Positions 39,774 to 48,494 are shown, counted from the first letter of the stretch. The stretch is DNA of 64,000 bases from Microbulbifer sp. TB1203 (GCF_030997045.1 NZ_CP116899.1:4488001-4552000), one strand, 5' to 3'. Notes: a model not told the origin generated them from the letters alone. Numbers and translations are program-made.

Positions 39774-40811
39774 GTGTCGATCAAACAAGTGGCCAAAATT
39801 GCCGGGGTTTCCATCGCCACCGTCTCGCGCTATCTCAACAGCCCGGAGCACGTGCGGGAAAAGACCCGGCGCAAGGTGCAGGAGGCGATACGCCAGACCG
39901 GTTACGCCCCCAATGCGCTGGCGCGCAATTTTCGCCGCGGCCGCACCAGCCTGGTGGTGGTGATCCTGCCCTCGGTGGGCGACCCCTTCTTCGCCGGGGT
40001 GATGCGCGGCATCTGGCGGGTGGCCCGGAAGGAGGGCTACAGCATCCTGATCCGCGAGACCCAATTCAATACCCTGGAGTTCGACGAATACAGCGATATC
40101 GTCTTCTCCAAGCAGGCGGACGGCATCATCCTGCTGGCGAGTACTTCGCCGTTCATGAAGGAAGGGAACGGAAAGCTGGGGAAAAACGGCGGCAACAAGG
40201 GCGAGAAGCTCCCGCCCATCGTGATCGGCTGTGAGACGGTTGCACCGCAACTGAGCCACTACCCCAGTGTGCGGGTCGACAACGAGAGCGCTGCGGCCGA
40301 GGCTACCCGGCACCTGATTCGCCTGGGCCACCGGCGCATCGGCTTTATTTCCGGGCTGCACACCTCCCTGCTCACCCGTGGCCGCGAACAGGGCTACCGC
40401 CAGGCCATGGCGGAGGCCGGCCTGGAAGTGGCCGACAACTGGATTGCCGAGGGTCGCCAGACCCTTGAGGGCGCCCGGGGCGCGGTGCGCTACCTGCTGG
40501 AGCAGAGCCCCCGGCCCACCGCCATCTTCTGTGCCAACGACGAAATGGCCATGGGCGCGATGCACGAGCTGCGCCGCGCCGGGTTGCGCATCCCCGAGGA
40601 TATCTCCGTGCTGGGCTTCGACGATATCCGCTACGCGGAGGTCCTCGACCCGCCGCTGACCACTGTCGCCCAGCCGGCGGAAGAGATCGGCGAGCACACC
40701 ATGCAGCGGCTGTGCCGCGCCATCGGCGGGGACGATATCGGCGGCGAGCCGGAAATCGTGCCCCACCGCCTGGTGATCCGCGAGTCCACCGGGGCGCCGC
40801 CGGCGGACTGA
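39774..40811 (+). CDS. LacI-family repressor of the xylose genes
   Basis: Transcription factor of 345 residues starting with GTG (AGGAA ribosome site 8 bases before). The N-terminal helix-turn-helix and hinge read SIKQVAKIAGVSIATVSRYL, followed by the YAPNALARNFRRGRT segment. The sugar-binding core has VVVILPSVGDPFFAGVMRGI, RLGHRRIGFISGL, FCANDEMAMGAM and LGFDDIRYAEVLDPPLTTV. Residues 120-150 carry a Lys/Gly/Asn-rich insertion (GNGKLGKNGGNKGEKL) not usual in the family. Three near-identical operators, before xylB and itself, before the symporter and before the 2-keto-3-deoxy-xylonate dehydratase, mark its likely regulon. Inducer presumably xylose or xylonate. Confidence 0.92.
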   Translation: MSIKQVAKIAGVSIATVSRYLNSPEHVREKTRRKVQEAIRQTGYAPNALARNFRRGRTSLVVVILPSVGDPFFAGVMRGIWRVARKEGYSILIRETQFNTLEFDEYSDIVFSKQADGIILLASTSPFMKEGNGKLGKNGGNKGEKLPPIVIGCETVAPQLSHYPSVRVDNESAAAEATRHLIRLGHRRIGFISGLHTSLLTRGREQGYRQAMAEAGLEVADNWIAEGRQTLEGARGAVRYLLEQSPRPTAIFCANDEMAMGAMHELRRAGLRIPEDISVLGFDDIRYAEVLDPPLTTVAQPAEEIGEHTMQRLCRAIGGDDIGGEPEIVPHRLVIRESTGAPPAD

Positions 40812-40896
40812 GGGCCGGGAGCACCGAGCCCCAGCGCGGCATCACGGGTACAGGGCCACTGGGCGAACACAGAGTTCGCTCCGCAAATGCCACTTT

Positions 40897-40963
40897 CGTC
40901 GTTCCGGCGCAGGCCGGAACCCAGGTGCCCCCGGACTGGATACCGGCCTGCGCCGGTATGACG
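40897..40963. repeat. 'CGTC.TTCCGG...CCGG.ATGACG' palindromic repeat, copy 2
   Basis: Arms CGTCGTTCCGGCGCAGGCC and GGCCTGCGCCGGTATGACG, very like the copy at 14924. It sits in the 320-base gap between the regulator and the symporter; the rest of that gap holds operator 2 and the symporter promoter. Confidence 0.75.
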
Positions 40964-40998
40964 AGTCAATGACAATCCCCGGCATCAGCCCTAACCTC

Positions 40999-41028
40999 TT
41001 GACTGAATGTAAACGTTTACATTAATGT
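40999..41028 (+). promoter_or_regulatory. symporter promoter with LacI-type operator 2
   Basis: TTGACT (40999-41004) as -35 and TAATGT (41023-41028) as a possible -10, 18 bases apart, enclose the 16-base palindrome ATGTAAACGTTTACAT (41007-41022). Repressor bound here would cover the promoter spacer. The leader to the start at 41132 is about 95 bases. Confidence 0.8.
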
Positions 41029-41131
41029 GGTGCAAAGTCGCTTGGCTTGATGTGTAATCTGCGGCGACAATGGGCAGAACAAAAAACAAACAGGCCGCCC
41101 CCGGCCATACAGCGAGTGAGGGAATAATATA

Positions 41132-42571
41132 ATGAATCCCACCCTAGACAGTGCAGCACTGGAGCAAGGCGTCTCCAGCGCTTCCGAGACCAACCACTTC
41201 CTGGTGATCGCCATCAGTGTGGTGGCCACCATCGGCGGCTTCCTGTTCGGCTTCGACAGCGGTGTGATCAACGGCACCGTGGACGGCCTGCAGGCGGCGT
41301 TCAACTCAGATAGTGCCGGCACCGGCTTCAACGTGGCCTCCATGCTGCTGGGCTGCGCCGTCGGCGCCTTCTTCGCCGGGCGGCTGGCGGACGTCTACGG
41401 GCGCCGCACGCTGCTGATGGCTGCTGCGGTATTCTTTATCATCAGTGCCTGGGGCTCAGGCATCGCCACCGGCTCCCTGGAATTCGTGATCTACCGCATC
41501 CTCGGCGGCCTCGCTGTGGGCGCTGCCAGCGTGATGACCCCCGCCTATATCAGCGAAGTGGCGCCTGCCGCCTACCGGGGCCGCCTGGCCACGGTGCAGC
41601 AGGTGGCGATCATCAGCGGCCTGTTCGGCGCTTTTGTCAGCAACTACCTGCTGGCCCGCTGGGCCGGGGCCTCCACCGCCGAATTCTGGCTGGGCTTCGA
41701 AACCTGGCGCTGGATGTTCTGGATGGAATTGCTGCCGGCGTTGGTCTTCCTGGTCGGCCTCTTCTTTATTCCGGAGAGCCCCCGCTTTCTGGTGGCGAAG
41801 GGGAAAAAAGAGCAGGCCGGCGCGGTACTTGGCAAGCTGTTCGGCGATCGCGCGGGCGGGGAAAAAGTGGCGGAAATCGAGCGCTCCCTCTCCGCGGATC
41901 ACAGTCCGAAACTCTCCGACCTGAAGGCGCCCGGCGGCGGACTGCGCAAGATCGTCTGGGTGGGCATCGGCCTCGCCACCTTCCAGCAGCTGGTGGGGAT
42001 CAATGTGGTCTTCTACTACGGCGCCGTGCTCTGGCAATCGGTGGGTTTCACCGAGAGCGACGCGCTGCTGATCAACGTGGTGTCCGGCGCGGTGAGCATC
42101 GCCGCGGTGATCACCGCGCTGCTGCTGATCGACAAGGTGGGCAGAAAGCCGCTCCTGTGGTGGGGTTCGGTGGGCATGGCTGCCACCCTGGCGGTGATGG
42201 CCGTGGCCTTCTCCCAGGCCACCCTGGATGAGAACGGCTCCCTGCAGTTGTCCGACGGCGTGGGCACCATCGCGCTGCTCGCCGCCAACGCCTATGTGGT
42301 CTTCTTCAACGCCTCCTGGGGCCCGGTGATGTGGGTGATGCTGGGAGAGATGTTCCCCAATCAGATCCGGGGTTCCGGCCTCGCGGTCAGCGGCCTGGCG
42401 CAGTGGGGTTCCAACTTCCTGATCACCGCCTCTTTCCCCATGTTGCTGGTCAGCATCCAGCTGTCCGGCAGCTACGGCCTCTACGCCCTCTGCGCATTTA
42501 TTTCGATCCTGTTCGTCTCCCGCATGGTGCACGAGACCAAGGGTCGCGAACTGGAGCAGATGGAGGGCTGA
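41132..42571 (+). CDS. MFS sugar porter, probable D-xylose/H+ symporter
   Basis: A 479-residue major facilitator of the sugar-porter family (XylE/GLUT type) with 12 membrane segments. It has FLFGFDSGVINGT in the first segment, GRLADVYGRRTLL after the second, YRILGGLAVGAASVMTPAYI and SEVAPAAYRGRL, the PESPRFLVAKGK signature at the end of the first half, QQLVGINVVFYYG, DKVGRKPLL and the closing HETKGRELEQME. It starts the plus-strand catabolic operon under operator 2 and is followed after 3 bases by the lactonase gene. Xylose as substrate is inferred from the pathway genes. Confidence 0.92.
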   Translation: MNPTLDSAALEQGVSSASETNHFLVIAISVVATIGGFLFGFDSGVINGTVDGLQAAFNSDSAGTGFNVASMLLGCAVGAFFAGRLADVYGRRTLLMAAAVFFIISAWGSGIATGSLEFVIYRILGGLAVGAASVMTPAYISEVAPAAYRGRLATVQQVAIISGLFGAFVSNYLLARWAGASTAEFWLGFETWRWMFWMELLPALVFLVGLFFIPESPRFLVAKGKKEQAGAVLGKLFGDRAGGEKVAEIERSLSADHSPKLSDLKAPGGGLRKIVWVGIGLATFQQLVGINVVFYYGAVLWQSVGFTESDALLINVVSGAVSIAAVITALLLIDKVGRKPLLWWGSVGMAATLAVMAVAFSQATLDENGSLQLSDGVGTIALLAANAYVVFFNASWGPVMWVMLGEMFPNQIRGSGLAVSGLAQWGSNFLITASFPMLLVSIQLSGSYGLYALCAFISILFVSRMVHETKGRELEQMEG

Positions 42572-42574
42572 GCC

Positions 42575-43477
42575 GTGCAGCAGCTGCAAATGGAACCGGA
42601 ATGCGTCTGGCCCGCCGCCGCCACCCTCGGCGAGGGGCCGGTCTGGGTGGAGCGGGAGCAGGCCCTCTACTGGGTGGATATCAAGCGCAGCGTGCTGCAC
42701 CGCTACTGTCCCCCCGAGAATAGTAAAGGGAGCAATGAACGATCCAGCTGGCAGTTGGACAGCCAGCTGTCCGCAATCGCCCCCCGCGCCGGCGGCGGCT
42801 TTGTAGGCGCGATCCGCGACGGCTTCGCGCTGTTGTTCCCGGACGGCGAAGGAGTGGGAATTGAACCCCTGGGCGGTCCGGAGAGCGATATCCCCGGGAA
42901 CCGCTTCAACGACGGCAAAGTCGACGCCGCCGGCCGCTTCTGGGCCGGCAGCATGGACGACGGCGAGGAGGAGCCCACCGGCGCCCTCTACCGCCTGGAC
43001 CCGGACCTGAGCTGGCAGCGGCTGGACGCGGACTACGTGATTACCAACGGCCCGGCATTCAGCCCCGACAACCGCACCCTCTACCACACGGATACCCTGA
43101 AGCGCACCGTCTACGCCTTTGGCCTGGAGGCCGATGGCAGCCCGCGCGACAAGCGGGTATTCCTGCAGCTGCCGGAGGAGTCCGGCTACCCGGACGGCAT
43201 GACCGTGGACGCCGAGGGCTGCCTGTGGGTCTGCCACTGGGGCGGCTGGGGCATCACCCGCTTCTCCCAGGAGGGCGAGGCCATCGGCCGCATCGAACTG
43301 CCGGTTGCCAATGTCACCAGCTGCACCTTCGCCGGTCCGGACCTGGACACCCTGTATATCACCACCGCCCGCAAGGGCCTGAGCGATGCGGAACTGGCGG
43401 ACCAGCCCCTGGCTGGCGGCTTGTTCCGCTGCCGCCCCGGCGTGCGCGGCCCTGCGCCGGTGCTGTTCGGGGGCTGA
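42575..43477 (+). CDS. xylC: SMP-30/gluconolactonase family xylonolactonase
   Basis: Metal-dependent lactonase with six-bladed propeller, 300 residues, expected to open D-xylonolactone to D-xylonate. Metal-site residues are E20 in LGEGPVW, the asparagine and aspartate in NRFNDGKVDAAGRFWAG, N in YVITNGPAFSPDNRTLY and D in YPDGMTVDAEGCLWV. The GTG at 42575 stands 3 bases after the symporter stop; an ATG at 42590 is an alternative. The gene lies between the porter and the dehydratase of the same pathway. Gluconolactonase activity is an alternative but less consistent with the neighbours. Confidence 0.88.
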   Translation: MQQLQMEPECVWPAAATLGEGPVWVEREQALYWVDIKRSVLHRYCPPENSKGSNERSSWQLDSQLSAIAPRAGGGFVGAIRDGFALLFPDGEGVGIEPLGGPESDIPGNRFNDGKVDAAGRFWAGSMDDGEEEPTGALYRLDPDLSWQRLDADYVITNGPAFSPDNRTLYHTDTLKRTVYAFGLEADGSPRDKRVFLQLPEESGYPDGMTVDAEGCLWVCHWGGWGITRFSQEGEAIGRIELPVANVTSCTFAGPDLDTLYITTARKGLSDAELADQPLAGGLFRCRPGVRGPAPVLFGG

Positions 43478-43496
43478 GTTTCCCCCGGTACTCGAA

Positions 43497-43510
43497 TGTA
43501 AACGTTTACG
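43497..43510. promoter_or_regulatory. LacI-type operator 3 (TGTAAACGTTTACG)
   Basis: One mismatch from the perfect palindrome, 24 bases before the start at 43535. It suggests a second, internal promoter or a roadblock site between xylC and the next gene. A GGGGG/CCCCC stem at 43469-43486 just upstream may slow or end the preceding transcript. Confidence 0.85.
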
Positions 43511-43534
43511 GCTATCGATTTGTGAGAGTTGACC

Positions 43535-44737
43535 ATGATTGAACCACGGGATTTGCGCGCGACACTGCTGCCGGAAGACGGCCTGGCCGGAACCCTGCTG
43601 GGCCGCGCCTGGGTGCCTGAGCCCCTGTCGAAAGTGCCCGGCCCCAGCCCGGTGTGGCTGTGCGAGGACGGCGTCTTCGACCTCAGCGCCATAGCGCCGA
43701 CCGTCGCCGAACTTATCGAGCAGGGTTTTTCCCCCCGCACCGCGGACATGGACCGGGTGCAGCGCATCGGCGGCCTGAACGAACTGCTGCGCAATACCAT
43801 GGCCCCCTTGCTGGGACAGAAGCGCGACCCGCGCAACCCCTACCTGCTGGCGCCGGTGGACCTGCAGGCGATCAAGGCCTGCGGCGTCACCTTCGCCTGC
43901 AGCATGCTGGAGCGGGTGATCGAGGAGCGCGCCGGCGGCGACCCCGCCCGCGCACAGGAAATACGCGGACAACTGGCAGAGAAGATCGGCGGCGATATCG
44001 GCTCGGTCGTCCCCGGCTCCGAGGAGGCGGAGGCGCTGAAGGCGGCGCTGCAGGAAGAGGGCATCTGGTCCCAGTACCTGGAGGTGGGCATAGGCCCGCT
44101 GGCGGAGGTGTTCACCAAATCCCAGCCGCTGTCCTCCGTGGGGCTGGGGGACCAGGTGGGCGTGCATCCCATTTCCAACTGGAACAATCCGGAGCCGGAA
44201 CTGGTGCTGGTGGTGAACAGCCGCGGTGAAGCGGTGGGCGCCACCCTGGGCAACGATGTCAATTTGAGGGATATCGAGGGCCGCAGCGCGCTGCTGCTGG
44301 GCAAGGCCAAGGACAACAACGCCTCCTGTTCCCTGGGTCCCTTCGTGCGCCTGTTCGACGAGACTTTCTCCATCGACGACGTGCGCAGCGCCGAAGTCAC
44401 CCTGGAAATGGAGGGGGAAGACGGCTTCCAACTGCGCGAGGTCAGCCCCATGAGTGCCATCAGCCGCGACCCGCTGGACCTGGTGGCGCAGACCATCGGC
44501 GCCAGCCACCAGTACCCGGACGGCATCGCCCTGTTTACCGGCACCCTGTTCGCCCCCACCCAGGACCGCGACCAGCCGGGCCAGGGTTTTACCCACAAGG
44601 AGGGCGACCGGGTGATGATCCGCTCCCCCAAACTGGGCGCGCTGATCAATTCCGTCACCACCAGCGACAAGGCCGCCCCCTGGACTTTCGGCTTCTCCGC
44701 CCTGATGCGCAACCTGGCCGCCCGCGGCCTCCTATAA
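43535..44737 (+). CDS. xylX: 2-keto-3-deoxy-D-xylonate dehydratase (FAH family, XylX)
   Basis: Fumarylacetoacetase-fold enzyme of 400 residues that in the Weimberg route turns 2-keto-3-deoxy-xylonate into alpha-ketoglutarate semialdehyde. The C-terminal metal-binding fold has GVTFACSMLERV, NNPEPELVLVVNSRGE, LGNDVNLRDIEGRSALLLGK with the acidic metal ligands, AKDNNASCSLGPFVRLF and LFTGTLFAPTQDRD. The length and the first 120 residues match the XylX branch rather than short FAH hydrolases. I start at the ATG 43535; a TTG two codons earlier is possible. It follows operator 3 and precedes the semialdehyde dehydrogenase. Confidence 0.9.
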   Translation: MIEPRDLRATLLPEDGLAGTLLGRAWVPEPLSKVPGPSPVWLCEDGVFDLSAIAPTVAELIEQGFSPRTADMDRVQRIGGLNELLRNTMAPLLGQKRDPRNPYLLAPVDLQAIKACGVTFACSMLERVIEERAGGDPARAQEIRGQLAEKIGGDIGSVVPGSEEAEALKAALQEEGIWSQYLEVGIGPLAEVFTKSQPLSSVGLGDQVGVHPISNWNNPEPELVLVVNSRGEAVGATLGNDVNLRDIEGRSALLLGKAKDNNASCSLGPFVRLFDETFSIDDVRSAEVTLEMEGEDGFQLREVSPMSAISRDPLDLVAQTIGASHQYPDGIALFTGTLFAPTQDRDQPGQGFTHKEGDRVMIRSPKLGALINSVTTSDKAAPWTFGFSALMRNLAARGLL

Positions 44738-44742
44738 AACCT

Positions 44743-44768
44743 CCCCTCCCCCGCTTGCGGGGGAGGGG
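44743..44768. repeat. perfect 12-bp hairpin between xylX and xylA
   Basis: CCCCTCCCCCGC-TT-GCGGGGGAGGGG begins 6 bases after the xylX stop. No T tract. It may act as an RNA stabiliser or a partial stop in the operon. Confidence 0.75.
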
Positions 44769-44822
44769 CCGGGGAAGGGGGCTCGCAGCCCCGCGAAAAC
44801 AAATAAAGACACGAGACTGAAA

Positions 44823-46259
44823 ATGACCACCAAACGCAACTACATCGCCGGGGAATGGGTGGAGGGCCAGGGCACCCTCGCCAACATCAACCCCTCCGAC
44901 ACCGGCGACTTGATTGCAGACTACGCCCAGGCGTCTCCCACACAACTGGAGGACGCGGTGGCCGCGGCCCGGCAGGCCTTCCCCGCCTGGTCGCAAAGCG
45001 GCATCCAGCAGCGCAGTGAACTGCTCGATCGCATCGGCCAGATGATTCTCGACCGCCGCGCCGAGCTGGGCCAACTGCTCGCCCGCGAGGAGGGCAAAAC
45101 CCTGCCGGAGGCCACCGGCGAGGTGGTGCGCGCGGGCCAGATATTCAAATTTTTCTCCGGCGAAGTGCTGCAGCTGCGCGGCGAGCTGCAGCCGTCGGTG
45201 CGCCCGGGCCTGGACGTCTCCGTCACCCGCGAACCCCTGGGGGTGATCGGCCTGATCACGCCGTGGAATTTTCCCATCGCCATCCCCGCCTGGAAGATTG
45301 CCCCGGCGCTGGCCTACGGCAACTGCGTGGTATTCAAGCCCGCGGAACTGGTGCCCGGCTCCGCCCACGCGCTGGCGGAAATCATCGCCGAGGCCGGCGT
45401 GCCCGCCGGCGTCTTCAGCTTGGTGATGGGCCCCGGCCGGGTGATCGGCGATGCGCTGGTCAACCACCCGCAGGTGGACGGAATCAGCTTCACCGGCTCA
45501 CAGAACACCGGGCGCAATATCGCCGCCGCCGCGGCCGCGCGTCTGGCCAAGGTGCAGTTGGAGATGGGCGGCAAGAACCCGCTGGTGGTGCTCGACGACG
45601 CCGACCTGGACACCGCGGTGGAATGCGCGGTCAACGGCGCCTTCTTCTCCACCGGCCAGCGCTGCACCGCCTCCAGCCGCCTGATCGTTACCGCCGGTAT
45701 TCACGACCGCTTCGTGGAAGCGGTGTGCGAACGCATGCGCGGCCTGGTGGTGGACCACGCCCTCAAGGAGGGCACCCATATCGGCCCGGTGGTGGACGCA
45801 CGACAGTTGAAGCAGGATCTGGACTACATAAAAATCGGTTCGGAAGAGGGCGCCCGTTTGGCGTGCGGCGGCGAACAGGTGGAGCGGGAAACCCCAGGAT
45901 TTTTCCTCACCCCGGCGCTGTTTACCGAAACCGCTCCGGAAATGCGCATCAACCGGGAGGAGATTTTCGGCCCGGTGGCTTCGGTGCTGCGCGCGGACGA
46001 TTACGACCACGCCCTGGCGCTCGCCAACGACACCGAGTTCGGCCTCTCCGCCGGCATAGTTACCCAGTCGCTGAAACAGGCCAGCCATTTCAAACGCAAT
46101 GCACAGGCGGGTATGGTGATGGTCAATGTGCCCACCGCCGGTGTGGATTACCACGTGCCCTTCGGCGGCCGCAAGGGTTCCAGCTTCGGTGCGCGGGAGC
46201 AGGGCAGTTATGCGCGGGAATTCTATACCGTCGTGAAGACGGCCTATACCCTGGCCTGA
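44823..46259 (+). CDS. xylA: alpha-ketoglutarate semialdehyde dehydrogenase
   Basis: NAD(P)-dependent aldehyde dehydrogenase of 478 residues performing the last Weimberg step, semialdehyde to alpha-ketoglutarate, which enters the citric acid cycle. Motifs: LITPWNFPIAIPAWKIAPAL, GVFSLVMGPG, ISFTGSQNTGR, the general base E247 in QLEMGGKNP, the nucleophile C281 in STGQRCTASSR and NREEIFGPVASVL. The length and active-site loop suit the KGSADH/succinate-semialdehyde group. The family is broad, so the specific substrate rests on position between xylX and xylD. The symbol follows Caulobacter usage and is not xylose isomerase. Confidence 0.9.
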   Translation: MTTKRNYIAGEWVEGQGTLANINPSDTGDLIADYAQASPTQLEDAVAAARQAFPAWSQSGIQQRSELLDRIGQMILDRRAELGQLLAREEGKTLPEATGEVVRAGQIFKFFSGEVLQLRGELQPSVRPGLDVSVTREPLGVIGLITPWNFPIAIPAWKIAPALAYGNCVVFKPAELVPGSAHALAEIIAEAGVPAGVFSLVMGPGRVIGDALVNHPQVDGISFTGSQNTGRNIAAAAAARLAKVQLEMGGKNPLVVLDDADLDTAVECAVNGAFFSTGQRCTASSRLIVTAGIHDRFVEAVCERMRGLVVDHALKEGTHIGPVVDARQLKQDLDYIKIGSEEGARLACGGEQVERETPGFFLTPALFTETAPEMRINREEIFGPVASVLRADDYDHALALANDTEFGLSAGIVTQSLKQASHFKRNAQAGMVMVNVPTAGVDYHVPFGGRKGSSFGAREQGSYAREFYTVVKTAYTLA

Positions 46260-46280
46260 TTTGGGGTTTGGGATTTGGGC

Positions 46281-46301
46281 GGTGCGCGCGGCGCACCCTA
46301 C
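46281..46301. repeat. single arm of the 'GGTGCGC...GCGCACCCTAC' palindrome
   Basis: GGTGCGCGCGGCGCACCCTAC resembles the right arm of the complete element at 19528-19595, 22 bases after the xylA stop. The other arm is missing. Confidence 0.6.
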
Positions 46302-46311
46302 GGATAGATTT

Positions 46312-46390
46312 GTAGGATGGGCAAAGCGCAGCGTGCCCATCGCGCTGAGCTGGTGATGGGCACGTCGCTGCGCTCCTTTGCCCGTCCTAC
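46312..46390. repeat. 'GTAGGATGGGC' palindromic element, copy 3 of 5
   Basis: Compared with copies 1 and 2 the long arm (with GACGTGCCC or its complement) is on the right side, so the element is inverted here. One mismatch in the right terminus (GCCCGTCCTAC). Confidence 0.8.
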
Positions 46391-46435
46391 AGACTGACTC
46401 GGGACTCGGGGAAGAATACCGCAGCCCGATGCGAA

Positions 46436-46511
46436 GGCCCTGATGCCGGGGGCCGTTTGCGAAACATTTGCCGATGAGGCTGTTGAGCTAACGGCCACCG
46501 GCATCGGGGCC
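46436..46511. repeat. imperfect 20-bp inverted repeat before xylD
   Basis: GGCCCTGATGCCGGGGGCCG (46436-46455) and CGGCCACCGGCATCGGGGCC (46492-46511) match at 18 of 20 positions as reverse complements, with a 36-base centre. It differs from the other palindromes in the window. It ends 72 bases before the dehydratase start, so it may affect its transcription. The 324-base gap holds only this and the two repeats before it. Confidence 0.65.
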
Positions 46512-46583
46512 GCCACAAATTCAGCTACAGCGACCCCGGCTTACGGACAACCTCGCCAAAATTTTATTTGTAAGATTTAACAA

Positions 46584-48362
46584 ATGAGCAAGAAAAGAAA
46601 ACTCCGCAGCACCGACTGGTTCAACGACCCGAGCCAGCCGGACCAGACCGCCATCTATATCGAGCGCTACCTGAACTACGGCCTCACCCGTGAGGAACTG
46701 CAGTCCGGTAAGCCGATTATCGGCATCGCCCAGACCGGCAGCGACCTGGCTCCCTGCAACCGTCACCATATGGAACTCGCCCAGCGGGTTCGCGACGGCA
46801 TCCGCGCCGCTGGTGGTGTGCCCTTCGAATTCCCGGTACACGCCATCCACGAGATGGGCAAGCGCCCCACCGCCGCGCTGGACCGCAACCTGGCCTACCT
46901 GGGGCTGGTGGAAATTCTCTACGGCTATCCCCTCGACGGTGTGGTGCTCACCACCGGCTGCGACAAAACCACCCCGGCCACAATAATGGCTGCGGCGACG
47001 GTGGATATTCCCGCGATCGTACTCTCCGGCGGCCCCATGCTGAATGGATGGGACGTGGAGAAGCGTGTGGGTTCCGGCTCGATTATCTGGAGTTCGCGGG
47101 AGCAGTATGCGCGCGGTGACATCGACTACGAAGGCTTTATGGACAATGTCACCGCCTCGGCGCCGAGTCCCGGCCACTGCAACACCATGGGCACCGCGCT
47201 GACCATGAACAGCCTGGCCGAGGGTCTGGGTATGTCCCTGCCCGGCTGCGCGGCCATTCCCGCTCCCTACAAGGAGCGCGCGCAGATCGCCTATTACACC
47301 GGCCTGCGCATCGTCGATATGGTATGGGAAGACCTGAAGCCATCCGACGTCATGACCCGCGAAGCCTTCCTCAACGCCATCCGCCTGTGCTCCGCCATCG
47401 GCGGCTCCACCAATGCGCCGCCGCACCTGCAGGCCATCGCCAACCGGGTGGGGGTGAAGATCTCCATCGAGGACTGGCAGGAATACGGCGAGGAAATTCC
47501 CCTGCTGGTGAACTGCCAGCCCGCGGGCGAATACCTGGGCGAGGATTTCTACCGCGCAGGCGGCGTGCCCGCGGTGATGGGCGAACTGCTGCGCGCCGGT
47601 CTGGTGGCCGGCGACTGCCGCACGGTGAGCGGAAAAACCATCGGCGAAAATTATGGCGAACAGGTTTCGCGCAATGAAAAGGTCATCCGCCCCTTTGCGC
47701 AGCCGATGATGGAAAACGCCGGTTTCGCGGTGATGCGCGGCAACCTGTTCGACTCGGCGATTATGAAAAAATCGGTGATCGGCGAGGATTTCCGCAAACA
47801 TTACCTCTCCGACCCGGAACATCCCAATGTGCTGCGCGGCCGCGCCATCGTGTTCGACGGTCCCGAGGATTACCACCACAGGATCGACGATCCGTCGCTG
47901 GACGTCGACGAGCGCTGCGTACTGGTAATCCGCAACTGCGGCCCCCTGGGCTACCCGGGTTCCGCCGAGGTGGTGAACATGCGTCCGCCGGACTACCTGA
48001 TCAAGCGCGGCATCAACTGCCTGCCCTGTATCGGCGACGGCCGCCAGAGCGGCACTTCCGCCAGTCCGTCGATTCTCAACGCCTCGCCGGAAGCGGCGGC
48101 CGGCGGCGGCCTGGCGCTGCTGCAGACCAATGACCCGGTGGAGATCGACCTGAACAACAACCGGGTCAATGTACTGCTGGAAGACGCGGAACTGGAGCGC
48201 CGCCGCGCGGAACTGCAACAGCCGCCCCTGGTCAACCAGACTCCGTGGCAGGAAATCTACCGCAAGACGGTGACCCAACTGCAGGAGGGTGGCGATATGG
48301 CCATGGACGAGGAGCACTTGCGCCTGGTGGAGCGCCACGGCACGCCGAGGAATTCCCACTAA
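46584..48362 (+). CDS. xylD: D-xylonate dehydratase (IlvD/Edd family)
   Basis: Iron-sulfur dehydratase of 592 residues converting D-xylonate to 2-keto-3-deoxy-D-xylonate. Cluster cysteines are C58 in DLAPCNRHH, C126 in TTGCDKTTPA and C199 in PSPGHCNTMG, the arrangement of the [2Fe-2S] pentonate dehydratases. Other hallmarks are GIAQTGSDLAPCN, SGGPMLNGWD, MNSLAEGLGMSLPGCAAIPA, GGSTNAPPH and GDGRQSGTSASPSILNASPE. Length and sequence closely resemble Caulobacter XylD. It follows xylA after a 324-base repeat-filled gap without an operator that I can see, so it may be read from the upstream promoter or from its own. Confidence 0.95.
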   Translation: MSKKRKLRSTDWFNDPSQPDQTAIYIERYLNYGLTREELQSGKPIIGIAQTGSDLAPCNRHHMELAQRVRDGIRAAGGVPFEFPVHAIHEMGKRPTAALDRNLAYLGLVEILYGYPLDGVVLTTGCDKTTPATIMAAATVDIPAIVLSGGPMLNGWDVEKRVGSGSIIWSSREQYARGDIDYEGFMDNVTASAPSPGHCNTMGTALTMNSLAEGLGMSLPGCAAIPAPYKERAQIAYYTGLRIVDMVWEDLKPSDVMTREAFLNAIRLCSAIGGSTNAPPHLQAIANRVGVKISIEDWQEYGEEIPLLVNCQPAGEYLGEDFYRAGGVPAVMGELLRAGLVAGDCRTVSGKTIGENYGEQVSRNEKVIRPFAQPMMENAGFAVMRGNLFDSAIMKKSVIGEDFRKHYLSDPEHPNVLRGRAIVFDGPEDYHHRIDDPSLDVDERCVLVIRNCGPLGYPGSAEVVNMRPPDYLIKRGINCLPCIGDGRQSGTSASPSILNASPEAAAGGGLALLQTNDPVEIDLNNNRVNVLLEDAELERRRAELQQPPLVNQTPWQEIYRKTVTQLQEGGDMAMDEEHLRLVERHGTPRNSH

Positions 48363-48386
48363 CAGCACGGTGGTGGTGAACGATTT

Positions 48387-48457
48387 GTAGGATGGGCAAA
48401 GCGCAGCGTGCCCATCAAACGGGGAACGATGGGCACGCTGCGCTTTGCCCATCCTAC
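48387..48457. repeat. 'GTAGGATGGGC' palindromic element, copy 4 of 5
   Basis: Short-arm version (GCGCAGCGTGCCCATC and GATGGGCACGCTGCGC), nearly perfect, between xylD and the first GH3 gene. Confidence 0.85.
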
Positions 48458-48494
48458 GGACCCGCAAGATGTACCGGCTAAAAAGATAATTACC

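Noticed and set aside
41456..44596. A minus-strand open frame of over 1000 codons across the symporter, lactonase and xylX genes
   Set aside because: It is antisense to three well-recognised enzymes, has no domain similarity and a His/Gln/Gly/Ala-rich composition typical of the reverse frame of G+C-rich genes.
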